This document shows positions 20,501-30,246 of a stretch of DNA of 64,000 bases, piece by piece (position 1 is the first letter of the stretch; every line of letters starts with the position of its first letter). The notes under the pieces were generated by a model. It did no database searches, was not told the origin of the DNA, and saw only the letters and a list, made by a program, of their open reading frames with translations. Source of the DNA: JAUYQR01 sp963822435 (lineage in GTDB: Bacteria; Pseudomonadota; Alphaproteobacteria; Rhodobacterales; Rhodobacteraceae); the NCBI GenBank assembly GCA_963822435.1, contig CAWGHN010000004.1, forward strand, positions 682,001-746,000. The letters run 5' to 3'. Made by a program: the position numbers and the translations under genes.

Positions 20501-21127
20501 CGGCGCCAGTTCCAGCACCAGATCGGGCAGCGCCTGCAACGTCGCCACCAGGTGCTCGCGCGACGACACGCTGGCCGCCTCGGCCTCGGCGCGCATCAGG
20601 ACCGACGCAATCGCCCGCCCGATCGAGGTCAGAAGCAGCCGCTCGTCCCTGCTCAGCCCTCGCCGGCCCAACTGGCTGTCATAGCCGATCACACCGATCA
20701 GCCGCTCGCCATCGCGCAGCGGCACCATCAGGGTCGAGGCGACGCCGATCCGTTCCAGAAATCCGCGCTCGGGCATGTCGGGTGCCAGCAGTCGTGCGTC
20801 GCGCACCCAGACCGTTTCACCCGCCCGAAACGCCGCGTGCCACGCAGCGTGCCGGGCCGGGTCGATATGCTGCATCGCGGGTTTCAACGCCGCCACACCG
20901 GGGGCGACCCATTCGTGGCTGTTGTAATGCGTGCCGTCCGCGCGCACCCGGAACAGAAAGGTACGGTCAAACCCGCAAGCCAGGCTCAGCCGCTTGATAA
21001 CCGCCTGCACCCCGGCATCGGTGTCGCCCGGACGCAGACCCAGCAACTGGTTCATCAGGTCGACGACCAGATGGGCCATGCGCTCGGGCTGTGCCGGGCC
21101 GTGCTCAAGCGGTTTGCTGGTTGCCAT
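17525..21127 (-). CDS. Hybrid sensor histidine kinase/response regulator with GAF and multiple PAS domains
   Basis: A 1200-residue protein with no membrane segment. In order: GAF domain (about 20-170), five PAS or PAS-like units (about 200-305, 315-430, 445-550, 565-685 and 700-815), dimerisation/phosphoacceptor domain with FLATMSHEIRTPLNG (about 840), an ATPase domain with NLIGNAVKFTD, DTGIGM and GGTGLGLPIV (about 945-1055), and a receiver domain (about 1080-1195) whose phosphoacceptor is Asp in LLLDIAMPGMDG. There is no output domain, so it must hand phosphate to an unlinked partner. AAGGGGA precedes ATG 21127. It overlaps the ScfR gene's 3' end by four bases, tail to tail. Confidence 0.92.
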   Translation of the reverse strand: MATSKPLEHGPAQPERMAHLVVDLMNQLLGLRPGDTDAGVQAVIKRLSLACGFDRTFLFRVRADGTHYNSHEWVAPGVAALKPAMQHIDPARHAAWHAAFRAGETVWVRDARLLAPDMPERGFLERIGVASTLMVPLRDGERLIGVIGYDSQLGRRGLSRDERLLLTSIGRAIASVLMRAEAEAASVSSREHLVATLQALPDLVLELAPDGTLVACHSTNATWLSVLIQAGLGRRMSDLLPRPLVSALAGMMAAPDAASGSPHRIGFQIAGRMLWTDVSLAPLGLEATGFVAVIRDVSAAVTATEMVSYREGQFAAFFEMCPQPILLNDYDTGEVLDANRAFKEVFGLDPATTPGLTVMQLLPPDVADVIETAIAGLKARQAYGPIRTTLQRHNGARFPAVLRGFMNIEPGGRRLVWALIEDVSEIDAKEIALRAEQEALEAARARLVAAIEALDEGFAVFDAEDRLVLWNSHYGRVFAGIADLIVVGALYDDLLRAAIARGVFDETDARAADNLQRRLDRQLTDDWDGEDRLDDGRIIWVRERATPARETVGLYQDVTARRRADRRLHQVIEGARVGTWEFRRQGSTIVNDRWAEIIGYRADEISPIGQDDWIAMIHPDDARAMIAKEAELFARKIGTVEHEMRLRHRDGHWVWVLSRGQVVEWGAQGQPQTIIGVHLDISAAKALEAALARERDLLARIMESSVSSIMAVDATGRVIFANSEAERFLGPAARPGSPVGPGGLGIADLDGHPIAAEDLPVQRVLAGADMVRDFRHVILRADGQRRVVSVNALPLSAPGTGVAVVCSWTDITDAVDAEARLRAAMTAAEAANRAKSQFLATMSHEIRTPLNGVLGMAYVLEGRLDDPAQQDMVRVIRQSGEHLLGVINDVLDLAKIEAGRLTLDHHPFRPADLGPMIEAAHGLTAREKGVELTVDCIGDGSARRLGDMQRIRQVLHNLIGNAVKFTDAGSVTVRVDFSSPDRLGLEVSDTGIGMTQAELARVFEEFTQGDGGITRRYGGTGLGLPIVRKLAQMMDGDVTLDAEPGRGLRARVDIAVPVLAGDVVEPAQPALPVVPPMTVLVAEDNATNRLIQQTMLGALGVRCRIVADGAEALVASAGEVFDVLLLDIAMPGMDGVSTLAALQAQARAAGRRCPPAIAVTANAMTHQVEEYLGAGFAAFVAKPIRLDRLAEALMACAAAR

Positions 21128-21216
21128 CGTCCCCTTTCGCCGCACCGAGGCGGGCCCGTTCCGACAGGCTAGTCCTGTTCACCGGGCGCACACAAGGCTG
21201 TCGCAGGGGGCCTCTG

Positions 21217-22371
21217 TCACCCCCAAAGGCCCAGGGGCTGCGCCGTGAACCTCGGGAATACCGCCGAGGTCTCAGCCATCCCCAAATGCCCGGTCAAAAG
21301 CTCGGCCAGAACGCTGCGGTAATCGGTCACCACGGCAAGGTCGGCGCCCTCGTCCAACGCCTCGTTGGCCAGCCCGGGCCAGCGTCCGACCATGCGCCCG
21401 CCGCACGCTTGCGGGCCCAGCACCATCATCACATTGCCCCGCCCGTGATCGGTGCCACCCGCCGTGTTCGACCGCAAGCGGCGGCCAAACTCGCTCATCA
21501 CCACGACAGACACATCCTGCTGTGCCGACCCAAGATCGCGCCAGAACGCCATCAGCGCATCACAAAGCCCCTGCGTCAGGCCCTGCAAGGCGACCGCCTG
21601 GTCGGCATGGGTGTCCCAGCCCGGCACGTCAACCGTGGCAACCCGCAGGCCGAATCCTGCCTTGATCGACTGGGCGACCGTCATCAAGGGCTGCGACAGC
21701 CGGTTGTTTTCCGGGTAGGCAACTGACGGCGCATAGGACCGCATCGCCCCGTCAGCCTGCGACCACAGCCGCCCGGATACCATATCCGACAGCCCGACCA
21801 GATCGGCAATCGGCTGCGCCAATGGCCCGTGCTCGCCAAATCCGGCCAAAAGTCGCGCCCGCAACGCCGGTGCCAGCCCCCGGCCTCCCGCCAGCACCAG
21901 ATCGGTCAGGTTTTCGGCCACCGCAGCCCTCCCGCCGATCAAGGAGGTGGGCGCTGAAGCCCCGACAGCCAGCGCCGCCATCGGCCCGGCGGGCGCCGCC
22001 GCCTGCAACCACCGCCCGATCCAGCCGGACGGATCCCCCGGCACCACCCCCGGTCCGAACAGCCCGCGCTCGATCCGGATCTCGGCGTCGAAATGGCTGC
22101 GCGTGGCTTCCGATAGACCGGCGGCATGGATCAGCGTCAGATCACCCGCATCATAGAGATCCGCCAGCGCCCCGGCATTCGGATGAAAGCGGAAATCCTC
22201 ATCCGCCACCTCCTGCGCGATCACCCGCCCCGCCCCGTCACCCGCGCGCGGCACCCGCAGGCTCGGCGGTCTGGCGGCAATCAGGTCGGGGTCGCTGGTC
22301 GGTGAGACCAGTGATAGCCCGTCTGCGCCCCCCCGCAGGAACACCACCACCAGAACAGGCTCTCGCGGCAT
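21217..22371 (-). CDS. DUF1501 domain protein
   Basis: A 384-residue DUF1501 protein, a family related to alkaline-phosphatase-like sulfatases. Motifs VVVFLRGGADGLSLVSP near the start, GWDTHADQ in the centre and VVVMSEFGRR further on are diagnostic. Most DUF1501 proteins carry a Tat signal; this one begins directly at the domain (MPREPVLVVVFLRGG) with no signal peptide. AGGAG precedes the ATG. It is paired with the DUF1800 gene 10 bases upstream, a pairing seen across bacteria whose function is unknown. Confidence 0.86.
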   Translation of the reverse strand: MPREPVLVVVFLRGGADGLSLVSPTSDPDLIAARPPSLRVPRAGDGAGRVIAQEVADEDFRFHPNAGALADLYDAGDLTLIHAAGLSEATRSHFDAEIRIERGLFGPGVVPGDPSGWIGRWLQAAAPAGPMAALAVGASAPTSLIGGRAAVAENLTDLVLAGGRGLAPALRARLLAGFGEHGPLAQPIADLVGLSDMVSGRLWSQADGAMRSYAPSVAYPENNRLSQPLMTVAQSIKAGFGLRVATVDVPGWDTHADQAVALQGLTQGLCDALMAFWRDLGSAQQDVSVVVMSEFGRRLRSNTAGGTDHGRGNVMMVLGPQACGGRMVGRWPGLANEALDEGADLAVVTDYRSVLAELLTGHLGMAETSAVFPRFTAQPLGLWG

Positions 22372-22381
22372 CGCTTCGCTC

Positions 22382-24055
<1,674 letters not shown>

Positions 24056-24179
24056 CGGACACCCCCCGGACACTTGCCCCAATCCTAGCACGCGGCAAAG
24101 GCGACGATAACTGCAATCGGCAGGGCGCGGCGGTTCGCCGCCCCGCACCCAACCCAAGCCGCCGGGCGCGCGCCAACCC

Positions 24180-25730
24180 TCAGGCCGCCTTGATCCGGTC
24201 GCGCAACATGCGCCGCAAGATCTTGCCCGACGCCGATTTCGGCACCGCCTCAATGAAGACCATGCTGCGTGGCAGCTTGTAGGACACCAGCTTTCCCGCC
24301 AGCGCCGCCAGTATTTCGGCCTCGCTGACCTCGGACTCCGGGCTGCGCACGATGAACGCCATCGGCACCTCGCCCGCCTCGTCGTCCGGCACGCCGATCA
24401 CCGCTGCATCCGCCACCCCCGGCACCCCCAGAAGCTGCGTTTCGACCTCGGCAGGGGCCACCTGAAACCCCTTGACCTTGATCAGCTCCTTCAACCTGTC
24501 GCGGATGAACAGATAACCATCCGCATCGACCGCCCCCAGATCGCCGGTCTTCAGCCAGCCATCCTCGATCATCGCCGCCGTCGCCTCGGGGCGGTTGTGA
24601 TAGCCGATCATCACCTGCGGTCCCCGGACCCAGACCTCGCCCTCCTCGCCCGGCGCGCAATCCTTGCCGGTGACGGGATCGACGATCCGCGTCGCGGTAT
24701 TCGGCGCGGTAATGCCCACCGCCCCCGCGCGCGGCGTGTTGCGCGGCACCACGTGGGTCAGCGGGCTCAGTTCGGTCATCCCGTAGCCCTGGATCACGCT
24801 TGCTCCAAGCCGTCGGCTCAGCGCGTCGGACACCTCGGCCCCCAAAGGCGCCGCCGCCGACAACACCACTTGCAACGACGACAGATCGAACTGGTCGACC
24901 ATCGGGTGCTTGGCCAGCGCAATCGCCACCGGCGGCGCGATCAACAGCTTTTCCACCCGGTGCGTCTGGATATGGCGCAACAGCGCCTCCAGATCGAACC
25001 GCGGCATGGTGACCATCGCCGCACCGTGGGCGACAAACGTGTTCATCAACACGTTCATTCCGTAAATGTGGAAGAACGGCAGGAACGCGACCGTGGTTTC
25101 CCCCTCGCGCACACCCAGAAGTGCCAGCGACTGGTCAATGTTCACCACCATGTTGCGATGGCTCAGCATCACGCCCTTTGGCAGCCCCGTCGTGCCCGAC
25201 GAATAGGGCAGCACCTGCACATGCGTATCCAGATCGACCGCAACCTGCGCCATAAGCGGGTCGCCCATCAGGTCGTCCAGGCTTTCGCGCCCCTCGGCCC
25301 CGCCGATCACCACGATCTGCGCGACACCCGTGCCCGCAGAACCCGCCTCCGCCACCGGCAGGAAGGCGGGGATCGTGACCATGACCGTGGCACCCGAATC
25401 CCGCAACTGATGCGCCACCTCGGGGGCGGTGTAGGTCGGGTTGATCGTGGTCAGCGTCGCGCCAGCATAGGCCACCGCATGAAACACCACCGCGTAATCG
25501 GGCATGTTCGGCGCCATCAGCGCGATCACCGATCCCGGTCCGATACCGCGCGCCACAAGCCCTCCCGCCAGCCGCTCGATCCGCTGCCGTAGCGCTGCGC
25601 CGGTAAAGGCCAGCCCGGTTGGGCCGTCGATCATCATGGGCCGGTCAGCCCCCCGCGCCAGTCCTTCAAAGAACCGTTCCGTCACGCTGATATCGCGCAG
25701 CGCCACATCCGGCAGCGGGCTTTTGTGCAT
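24180..25730 (-). CDS. AMP-binding acyl-CoA ligase (4-coumarate-CoA ligase-like)
   Basis: A 516-residue adenylate-forming enzyme that activates a carboxylic acid with ATP and CoA. Visible motifs are the P-loop-like YSSGTTGLPKGVMLSHRN (about residue 170), GYGMTELSPLTH (about 315), GWLKTGDLG (about 400) and the C-terminal lysine region PKSASGKILRRML. It resembles the 4-coumarate/medium-chain acyl ligase group, but the acid cannot be named. The ATG at 25730 has a G-rich ribosome site, and directly upstream lies a triple 20-bp repeat that probably regulates it. A DUF1304 gene precedes it by about 100 bases. Confidence 0.88.
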   Translation of the reverse strand: MHKSPLPDVALRDISVTERFFEGLARGADRPMMIDGPTGLAFTGAALRQRIERLAGGLVARGIGPGSVIALMAPNMPDYAVVFHAVAYAGATLTTINPTYTAPEVAHQLRDSGATVMVTIPAFLPVAEAGSAGTGVAQIVVIGGAEGRESLDDLMGDPLMAQVAVDLDTHVQVLPYSSGTTGLPKGVMLSHRNMVVNIDQSLALLGVREGETTVAFLPFFHIYGMNVLMNTFVAHGAAMVTMPRFDLEALLRHIQTHRVEKLLIAPPVAIALAKHPMVDQFDLSSLQVVLSAAAPLGAEVSDALSRRLGASVIQGYGMTELSPLTHVVPRNTPRAGAVGITAPNTATRIVDPVTGKDCAPGEEGEVWVRGPQVMIGYHNRPEATAAMIEDGWLKTGDLGAVDADGYLFIRDRLKELIKVKGFQVAPAEVETQLLGVPGVADAAVIGVPDDEAGEVPMAFIVRSPESEVSEAEILAALAGKLVSYKLPRSMVFIEAVPKSASGKILRRMLRDRIKAA

Positions 25731-25745
25731 CCTTGATCCCCCCCG

Positions 25746-25804
25746 TTTTGGCAAAGGCCAGTTCTTTTGCGCAATGGCCAACACTTTTGCGCAAAGGCTA
25801 GCAC
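25746..25804. repeat. Three tandem ~20-bp repeats upstream of the acyl-CoA ligase gene
   Basis: Units begin at 25746 (19 bases), 25765 (20) and 25785 (20). Each follows the pattern TTTTG(G/C)(G)CAA(A/T)GGC(C/T)A plus four bases. The second and third share TTTTGCGCAA, whose core TTGCGCAA is a palindrome; the first has TTTTGGCAAA. A 20-base spacing puts the units on one face of the helix, as expected for cooperative protein binding. They occupy the bases 16-75 upstream of the ligase ATG at 25730, so an operator array is the natural reading. Confidence 0.75.
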
Positions 25805-25831
25805 GGCCCGCCGTGTCACCAAGGGATTTTC

Positions 25832-26191
25832 TCAAAACCCGGTCAGCACCGCCACCAGGGCCAGCGCCGCCGGCAGCCCCTGCACATAGAGAATCCGCCG
25901 CGAGGCGGTCTGCCCGCCATAAATCCCCGCCACCAGCACGCAAGCGAGGAAGAACACCGCCTCCTGCCAGCCCTCACCCGGCAGCCCCAGAATCAGCGCC
26001 CAGATCAGCCCCGCCGCGAGGAACCCGTTGTAAAGCCCCTGGTTGGCCGCCATCACCTTGGTGTTGGCCGCAAACACCTCTGACGTGCCGAACGCCCGCC
26101 GGGCGATCGGCCCTTCCCAAAGGAACATCTCCAGCACCAGAATCCCGACGTGCAGCGCCGCGATCGCCGCCACCAGCCAGAACCCGATCAT
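25832..26191 (-). CDS. DUF1304 small membrane protein
   Basis: A 119-residue protein with four predicted membrane helices. The family motif AALHVGILVLEMFLW is at the start, followed by FAANTKVMAANQGLYNGFLAAGL. DUF1304 proteins are small inner-membrane proteins of unknown function. Its ATG overlaps the stop of the M20 hydrolase gene upstream, so the two are co-translated; whether they work together is unknown. Confidence 0.85.
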   Translation of the reverse strand: MIGFWLVAAIAALHVGILVLEMFLWEGPIARRAFGTSEVFAANTKVMAANQGLYNGFLAAGLIWALILGLPGEGWQEAVFFLACVLVAGIYGGQTASRRILYVQGLPAALALVAVLTGF

Positions 26192-27354
26192 GCGGCCGGC
26201 ATCCGTGCTTCGGCCATCCCGGCATACCAGCTTGCGCCAAACGGAATCGCGTTGTCGTCAAAATTGTAGGCTGGGTGATGCACCATCGCCGTGTCGCCAT
26301 TGCCGAGGAAGATATAGGCCCCCGGCCGTTCGTTCAGCATGAAACTGAAATCCTCCGCCCCCATCAACGGCGGGGTGTCGGTATCTACATGGCCAGACAC
26401 CGCCTTCGCCACCTCGGCGGCAAAGTCGGTGTTTTCCGCCGCGTTCACCGTCACCGGATAGCCGCGGTGATAGGCGACATCGCCCCGCGCGCCGAGGGCC
26501 ATCGCGGTTCCCTCCACGATCTGCGCGATCCGCGTCTCGACGAAATCCTGCACCTTGGCGTCCATCGTGCGCACCGTGCCCTTCAGCTGTACCACCTGCG
26601 GGATCACGTTGTGCGCGGTGCTGTCAGTCTGCACCGTGCAAACCGAAACCACCACCTGCTTCAAGGGGTCCACGTTCCGGCTGGCGATGGTCTGCAACGC
26701 CACGATGATATGCGCGGCCACCACCGTCGTATCGACGCAATCATGCGGCTTCGCGGCATGACCGCCCTTCCCCGTCACCGTGATCTCAAACTGGTCCGCC
26801 GCCGCCATCATCGCCCCGGGCCGGATCGCGAAATGCCCGACCGGAATTCCCGGCATGTTGTGCATCCCGTAAACTTCCTGAATGCCCCAGCGGGTGATCA
26901 TCCCGTCCTGCACCATCTCGCGCCCGCCGCCGCCACCTTCTTCCGCCGGTTGGAAGATCAGCACCACCTTGCCGTCGAAGTTCCGCGTCTCCGCCAGATA
27001 CTTCGCCGCGCCCAGCAGCATCGCCGTATGCCCGTCATGCCCGCAGGCATGCATCTTGCCGTGGGTTTTCGAGGCGTAAGGCACCCCCGTCTGCTCGATG
27101 ATCGGCAGCGCGTCCATATCGGCGCGAAGCCCGATGACCTTCCCCGCCGTATCCGTCTTGCCGTGGATCACGCCCACCACGCCCGTGCGGCCGATCCCTT
27201 CCACAACTTCGTCACACCCGAAAGACCGCAGCAATTCCGCAACCTTGCCGGCCGTTCTTTGCACGTCGAACAACAGTTCCGGATGCGCGTGGAAATCCCG
27301 GCGCCACGCGGTGATCTCGGGCAGCAGTTCGGCAAATCGGTTCTTCGGGGGCAT
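26188..27354 (-). CDS. M20 family amidohydrolase (hippurate hydrolase/aminoacylase type)
   Basis: A 388-residue M20D metallopeptidase that hydrolyses N-acyl amino acids or related amides. Metal ligands are seen in ACGHDGHTAMLL (about residue 103), QPAEEGGGGG (about 137), and the late MGAEDFSFML; the dimerisation domain includes GKGGHAAKPH (about 187). No signal peptide is present. AAGGAG lies upstream of ATG 27354. The next genes downstream are DUF1304 (four-base overlap) and the acyl-CoA ligase. An amidase releasing an acid beside a ligase that activates acids is a suggestive but unproven pairing. Confidence 0.88.
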   Translation of the reverse strand: MPPKNRFAELLPEITAWRRDFHAHPELLFDVQRTAGKVAELLRSFGCDEVVEGIGRTGVVGVIHGKTDTAGKVIGLRADMDALPIIEQTGVPYASKTHGKMHACGHDGHTAMLLGAAKYLAETRNFDGKVVLIFQPAEEGGGGGREMVQDGMITRWGIQEVYGMHNMPGIPVGHFAIRPGAMMAAADQFEITVTGKGGHAAKPHDCVDTTVVAAHIIVALQTIASRNVDPLKQVVVSVCTVQTDSTAHNVIPQVVQLKGTVRTMDAKVQDFVETRIAQIVEGTAMALGARGDVAYHRGYPVTVNAAENTDFAAEVAKAVSGHVDTDTPPLMGAEDFSFMLNERPGAYIFLGNGDTAMVHHPAYNFDDNAIPFGASWYAGMAEARMPAA

Positions 27355-27407
27355 GGCTGGTCTCCTTTGCAACCAAACCTGATACGAATGTCGGGGCTTC
27401 GCAAGCC

Positions 27408-28658
27408 CTAGCCAAACCGCCGTCGCGCCTCCAGCGCCAGCCCGGTCCCGACCGATCCCAGCATGTCCCCCGTCGCAATCGCCGCCCCCGGAAGCGCGGC
27501 TTGCACCGTCGCCCGCAAGATCGGCAACTGGCTCGACCCGCCCGTGAGGAACGCGGTGCCGATTGCGTCCGCCGGCACTCCTGCGTCCAACAGCACCCGC
27601 GCAAGAAGCGCCCCGATCCGCGCAATCGGACATTCCACGGCTGCCTCGAACCCCTCGCGCCGCAGCATCGGGTTCGGCCCGCCGGTCAGGTCCACCATCG
27701 GCAACCGCACGGCATCGGTGTCTGACAGAGCGATCTTCGCCGCCTCCACCCGCATCGCCAGCGCGTGACCATGCCGTCCGTCCACCACGCGCATCATCCG
27801 GTCCACCAGCTCCGGCCGTTCCGCCACCAGCCGCAGCGCCTTCAGGTCACTGGCCGTCCGCGCGGTGTAAAGCGCATTGATCCGGTGCCACGTCGCCAGG
27901 TCCAGATAATAGTGCCGCGGCATCGTCCCGCCGCCCTTGGTCGGCGCCAGATACCCCAGATGCGGCAACGCCTCGGCCAGGCTCAGCAGCCGGTCAAAAT
28001 CGGTGCCGCCCGCCCGGATGCCGTCATTGGCCAGGATATCCGCGCTCCGGTCCGGCAACTCCGCCCGCCCCGGCCCGACCCGCACCACCGACACGTCCGA
28101 CGTGCCACCGCCAATGTCGACGATCAGCACCAACTCCTCGCGCGCCGCCGTCTGTTCGTAATGCAAGGCCGCCGCGATCGGCTCGTACTGAAACGCCACC
28201 TCGCGCCAGCCACAGTCCCGCGCGATCTCGGCCAACACCGCTTCGGCCGCCGCATCCGCCGCCGCGTCATCGTCCACGAAATGCACCGGGCGGCCCAGCA
28301 CCACCGAGGTCAACTCCGGTGCTGCGGCCACCTGCGCGGCGCGCAGATGCCCGATGAACCGCCCCAACACCTCGCGGAACGACACCGCCCTGCCACCGAC
28401 CGCCGTCTTGTCGTGAATAAGCCCCGACCCAAGCGTGGATTTCAGCCCCCGCATCAGCCGCCCCTCGTCGCCCTCCAGATAGGCCGCCACCGCCGCCCGC
28501 CCGAACAGCGGCGGCGCGCCTTCGGTCTGCCAGAACACGGCCGACGGCAGCGTGGCCGAACCGTCCTCCAGCGCCAGCAGCCGCGCTCCGCCCGAATCCA
28601 CCAGCCCGACCGTCGAATTCGAGGTGCCAAAGTCGATGCCGCAGGCAAGACGGGTCAT
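27408..28658 (-). CDS. Short Hsp70-family ATPase (YegD-like)
   Basis: A 416-residue actin/Hsp70-fold ATPase with CGIDFGTSNSTVGL (phosphate 1), EPIAAALHYE, VDIGGGTSDVSVV (phosphate 2) and the adenosine motif FLTGGSSQLPIL. It covers only the ATPase domain; the roughly 200-residue substrate-binding domain and lid of DnaK are absent. This matches YegD-type atypical Hsp70 proteins, whose clients are unknown. It is 53 bases upstream of the M20 hydrolase gene on the same strand. Confidence 0.86.
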   Translation of the reverse strand: MTRLACGIDFGTSNSTVGLVDSGGARLLALEDGSATLPSAVFWQTEGAPPLFGRAAVAAYLEGDEGRLMRGLKSTLGSGLIHDKTAVGGRAVSFREVLGRFIGHLRAAQVAAAPELTSVVLGRPVHFVDDDAAADAAAEAVLAEIARDCGWREVAFQYEPIAAALHYEQTAAREELVLIVDIGGGTSDVSVVRVGPGRAELPDRSADILANDGIRAGGTDFDRLLSLAEALPHLGYLAPTKGGGTMPRHYYLDLATWHRINALYTARTASDLKALRLVAERPELVDRMMRVVDGRHGHALAMRVEAAKIALSDTDAVRLPMVDLTGGPNPMLRREGFEAAVECPIARIGALLARVLLDAGVPADAIGTAFLTGGSSQLPILRATVQAALPGAAIATGDMLGSVGTGLALEARRRFG

Positions 28659-28839
28659 GGAACGCTCCGCAAAAGGGGGGCACGGGTAGCCCGGCGGCCC
28701 GGCGAAGTAAAGCTGACGCCGCCATTTCGGGGCAAAGACCCCTGCCCGGCTTCGGATCGGTCATTGCCACTAAGGTTCACGCTGGCGCGCAAGACCTGCC
28801 TCCGATGCAGCCGCCCCGGCAGGCTGCACCACAGGACAT

Positions 28840-29997
28840 TCACCCCAGATGCTGCAACAACCTCTCCATAAAGGCGTGGCCCGCCTCAAATTCGCTCACC
28901 TCGATGAACTCGTCCACCTGATGTGCCTGTGCGATGTCGCCCGGTCCGCAGACCACGGCGGAATACCCCGCCTCCTGAAACTGCCCCGCCTCGGTGCCGT
29001 AACTGACAACGCCCGTGGCGTTGTTGCCCGTCAGACGCCGGACCAGCGCCTCGGCGGCACCATCCACCTCGGGACGCAAGGCCGGAACGCCAAAGAACTT
29101 TTCCAGATGCACCCCCGCCTCTGGCCGCCTGGCCTTCAGCGCCGCATCCAGCCGTGCGGCCTCGGCCTCCACCGCCGCCACCCGCGCGGCCTCGTCGTCA
29201 TCCGGCACCACCCGCATTTCAATGGCAAACCGGCAGTCCCCTGCCGTGATGTTATGCGCCGTGCCGCCCTCGATCATGCCCACATGCATCGTGGTGAAGG
29301 GCGGGTCGAACATCGCCGCCACCGCCGAAGGCACCGGCGCCTGAATCGCCGCGTTCTGGTCGTTCACCCACTGGATCAACCGCGCACCTTCCATGATCGC
29401 CGACACGCCGTAGGGCAGCAACGACGAATGCACCTCGAACCCCTTCACATGCACATGAAACCCGGTGCCGCCCTTGTGCCCGGTGATCAGTGCCATGCGG
29501 CTGGGTTCGCCCACCACCACCGCCTTCCCTTTCGGCACAACGCCCTGCATCGCCGCAATCATCGGCGGCGCGCCGGTGCAGCCGACTTCCTCGTCGTAAG
29601 ACAGGGCCAGTTGCAAGGGCCGCTTCACCCCGCGCCGCTGCGCCTCGACCAGCGCCCAGACCGCCAGCGCGTCGAACCCCTTCATGTCGCAGGTGCCCCG
29701 CCCGTACAGCCGCCCATCGCGTTCCGTCACAGTCCAGGGGTCGCTGGTCCAGTCTTGCCCGTCGACCGGGACCACATCGGAATGCCCCGACAGCACCACC
29801 GCGCCGTCCTCCCATGGGCCGACATGGGCAAAGAGCGCGGCCTTGGTGCGGTCTTCATTCCACGACCGGTGCGCCGCGATTCCGTGGCTGGCAAGGTAGC
29901 CCTCCAGCCAGTCGACAAGATCAAGATTGGACACACGACTGACCGTCGGGAAACTCACCAGTTTGTCCAGTAACTGACGTGGCGTCAGAGTATTCAT
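28840..29997 (-). CDS. argE: Acetylornithine deacetylase (ArgE, M20A)
   Basis: A 385-residue M20 peptidase with LSGHSDVVPVDGQDWTSDP (first metal site, about residue 72), GRGTCDMKGFDA, SYDEEVGCTGAP, and GTEAGQFQEAG toward the end. These fit ArgE, which removes acetyl from N-acetylornithine, rather than DapE, but the two are hard to separate by eye; Rhodobacterales often use the ArgJ transacetylase, so the physiological substrate is open. It diverges from the peptide ABC transporter operon, with 249 bases between starts. Confidence 0.82.
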   Translation of the reverse strand: MNTLTPRQLLDKLVSFPTVSRVSNLDLVDWLEGYLASHGIAAHRSWNEDRTKAALFAHVGPWEDGAVVLSGHSDVVPVDGQDWTSDPWTVTERDGRLYGRGTCDMKGFDALAVWALVEAQRRGVKRPLQLALSYDEEVGCTGAPPMIAAMQGVVPKGKAVVVGEPSRMALITGHKGGTGFHVHVKGFEVHSSLLPYGVSAIMEGARLIQWVNDQNAAIQAPVPSAVAAMFDPPFTTMHVGMIEGGTAHNITAGDCRFAIEMRVVPDDDEAARVAAVEAEAARLDAALKARRPEAGVHLEKFFGVPALRPEVDGAAEALVRRLTGNNATGVVSYGTEAGQFQEAGYSAVVCGPGDIAQAHQVDEFIEVSEFEAGHAFMERLLQHLG

Positions 29998-30184
29998 TGC
30001 AGCACGGCCCTTCCGACTAGATGTTGTGGCAAGCCTCATCCCGTGGCCCGGCCATGTCAATATCTGGCAGATTGACCGACCCACCTTGCAGAATGCCGAC
30101 GATCTGCGATGGAATGCAGCAACGAAACGGGATTGATAGGTGAAGAAAAATCGGGAACAGTTGGCAGGCAGCAGGGGTCGTTGA

Positions 30185-30215
30185 TTGACGCAACCCCTGA
30201 AATGCCAAGCATAAC
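30185..30215 (+). promoter_or_regulatory. Possible promoter of the peptide transporter operon
   Basis: TTGACG at 30185-30190 could be a -35 element with CATAAC at 30210-30215 (spacing 19) or the overlapping GCATAA (18) as -10. The rest of the 249-base argE/transporter gap shows no stronger candidate. GGGGAG at 30235-30240 is the ribosome site for the ATG at 30247. The spacing is longer than ideal. Confidence 0.4.
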
Positions 30216-30246
30216 AATAACTAAGAAACAACACGGGGAGTGTTGA

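Noticed and set aside
24124..24142. GC-rich hairpin between the acyl-CoA ligase and DUF1800 genes as a terminator
   Set aside because: There is a GCGGCG/CGCCGC stem but no T-run on the transcribed strand, so termination is not supported.
25746..25804. Short CRISPR array
   Set aside because: Units are contiguous 19-20 bp repeats without unique spacers, and no cas gene is present.
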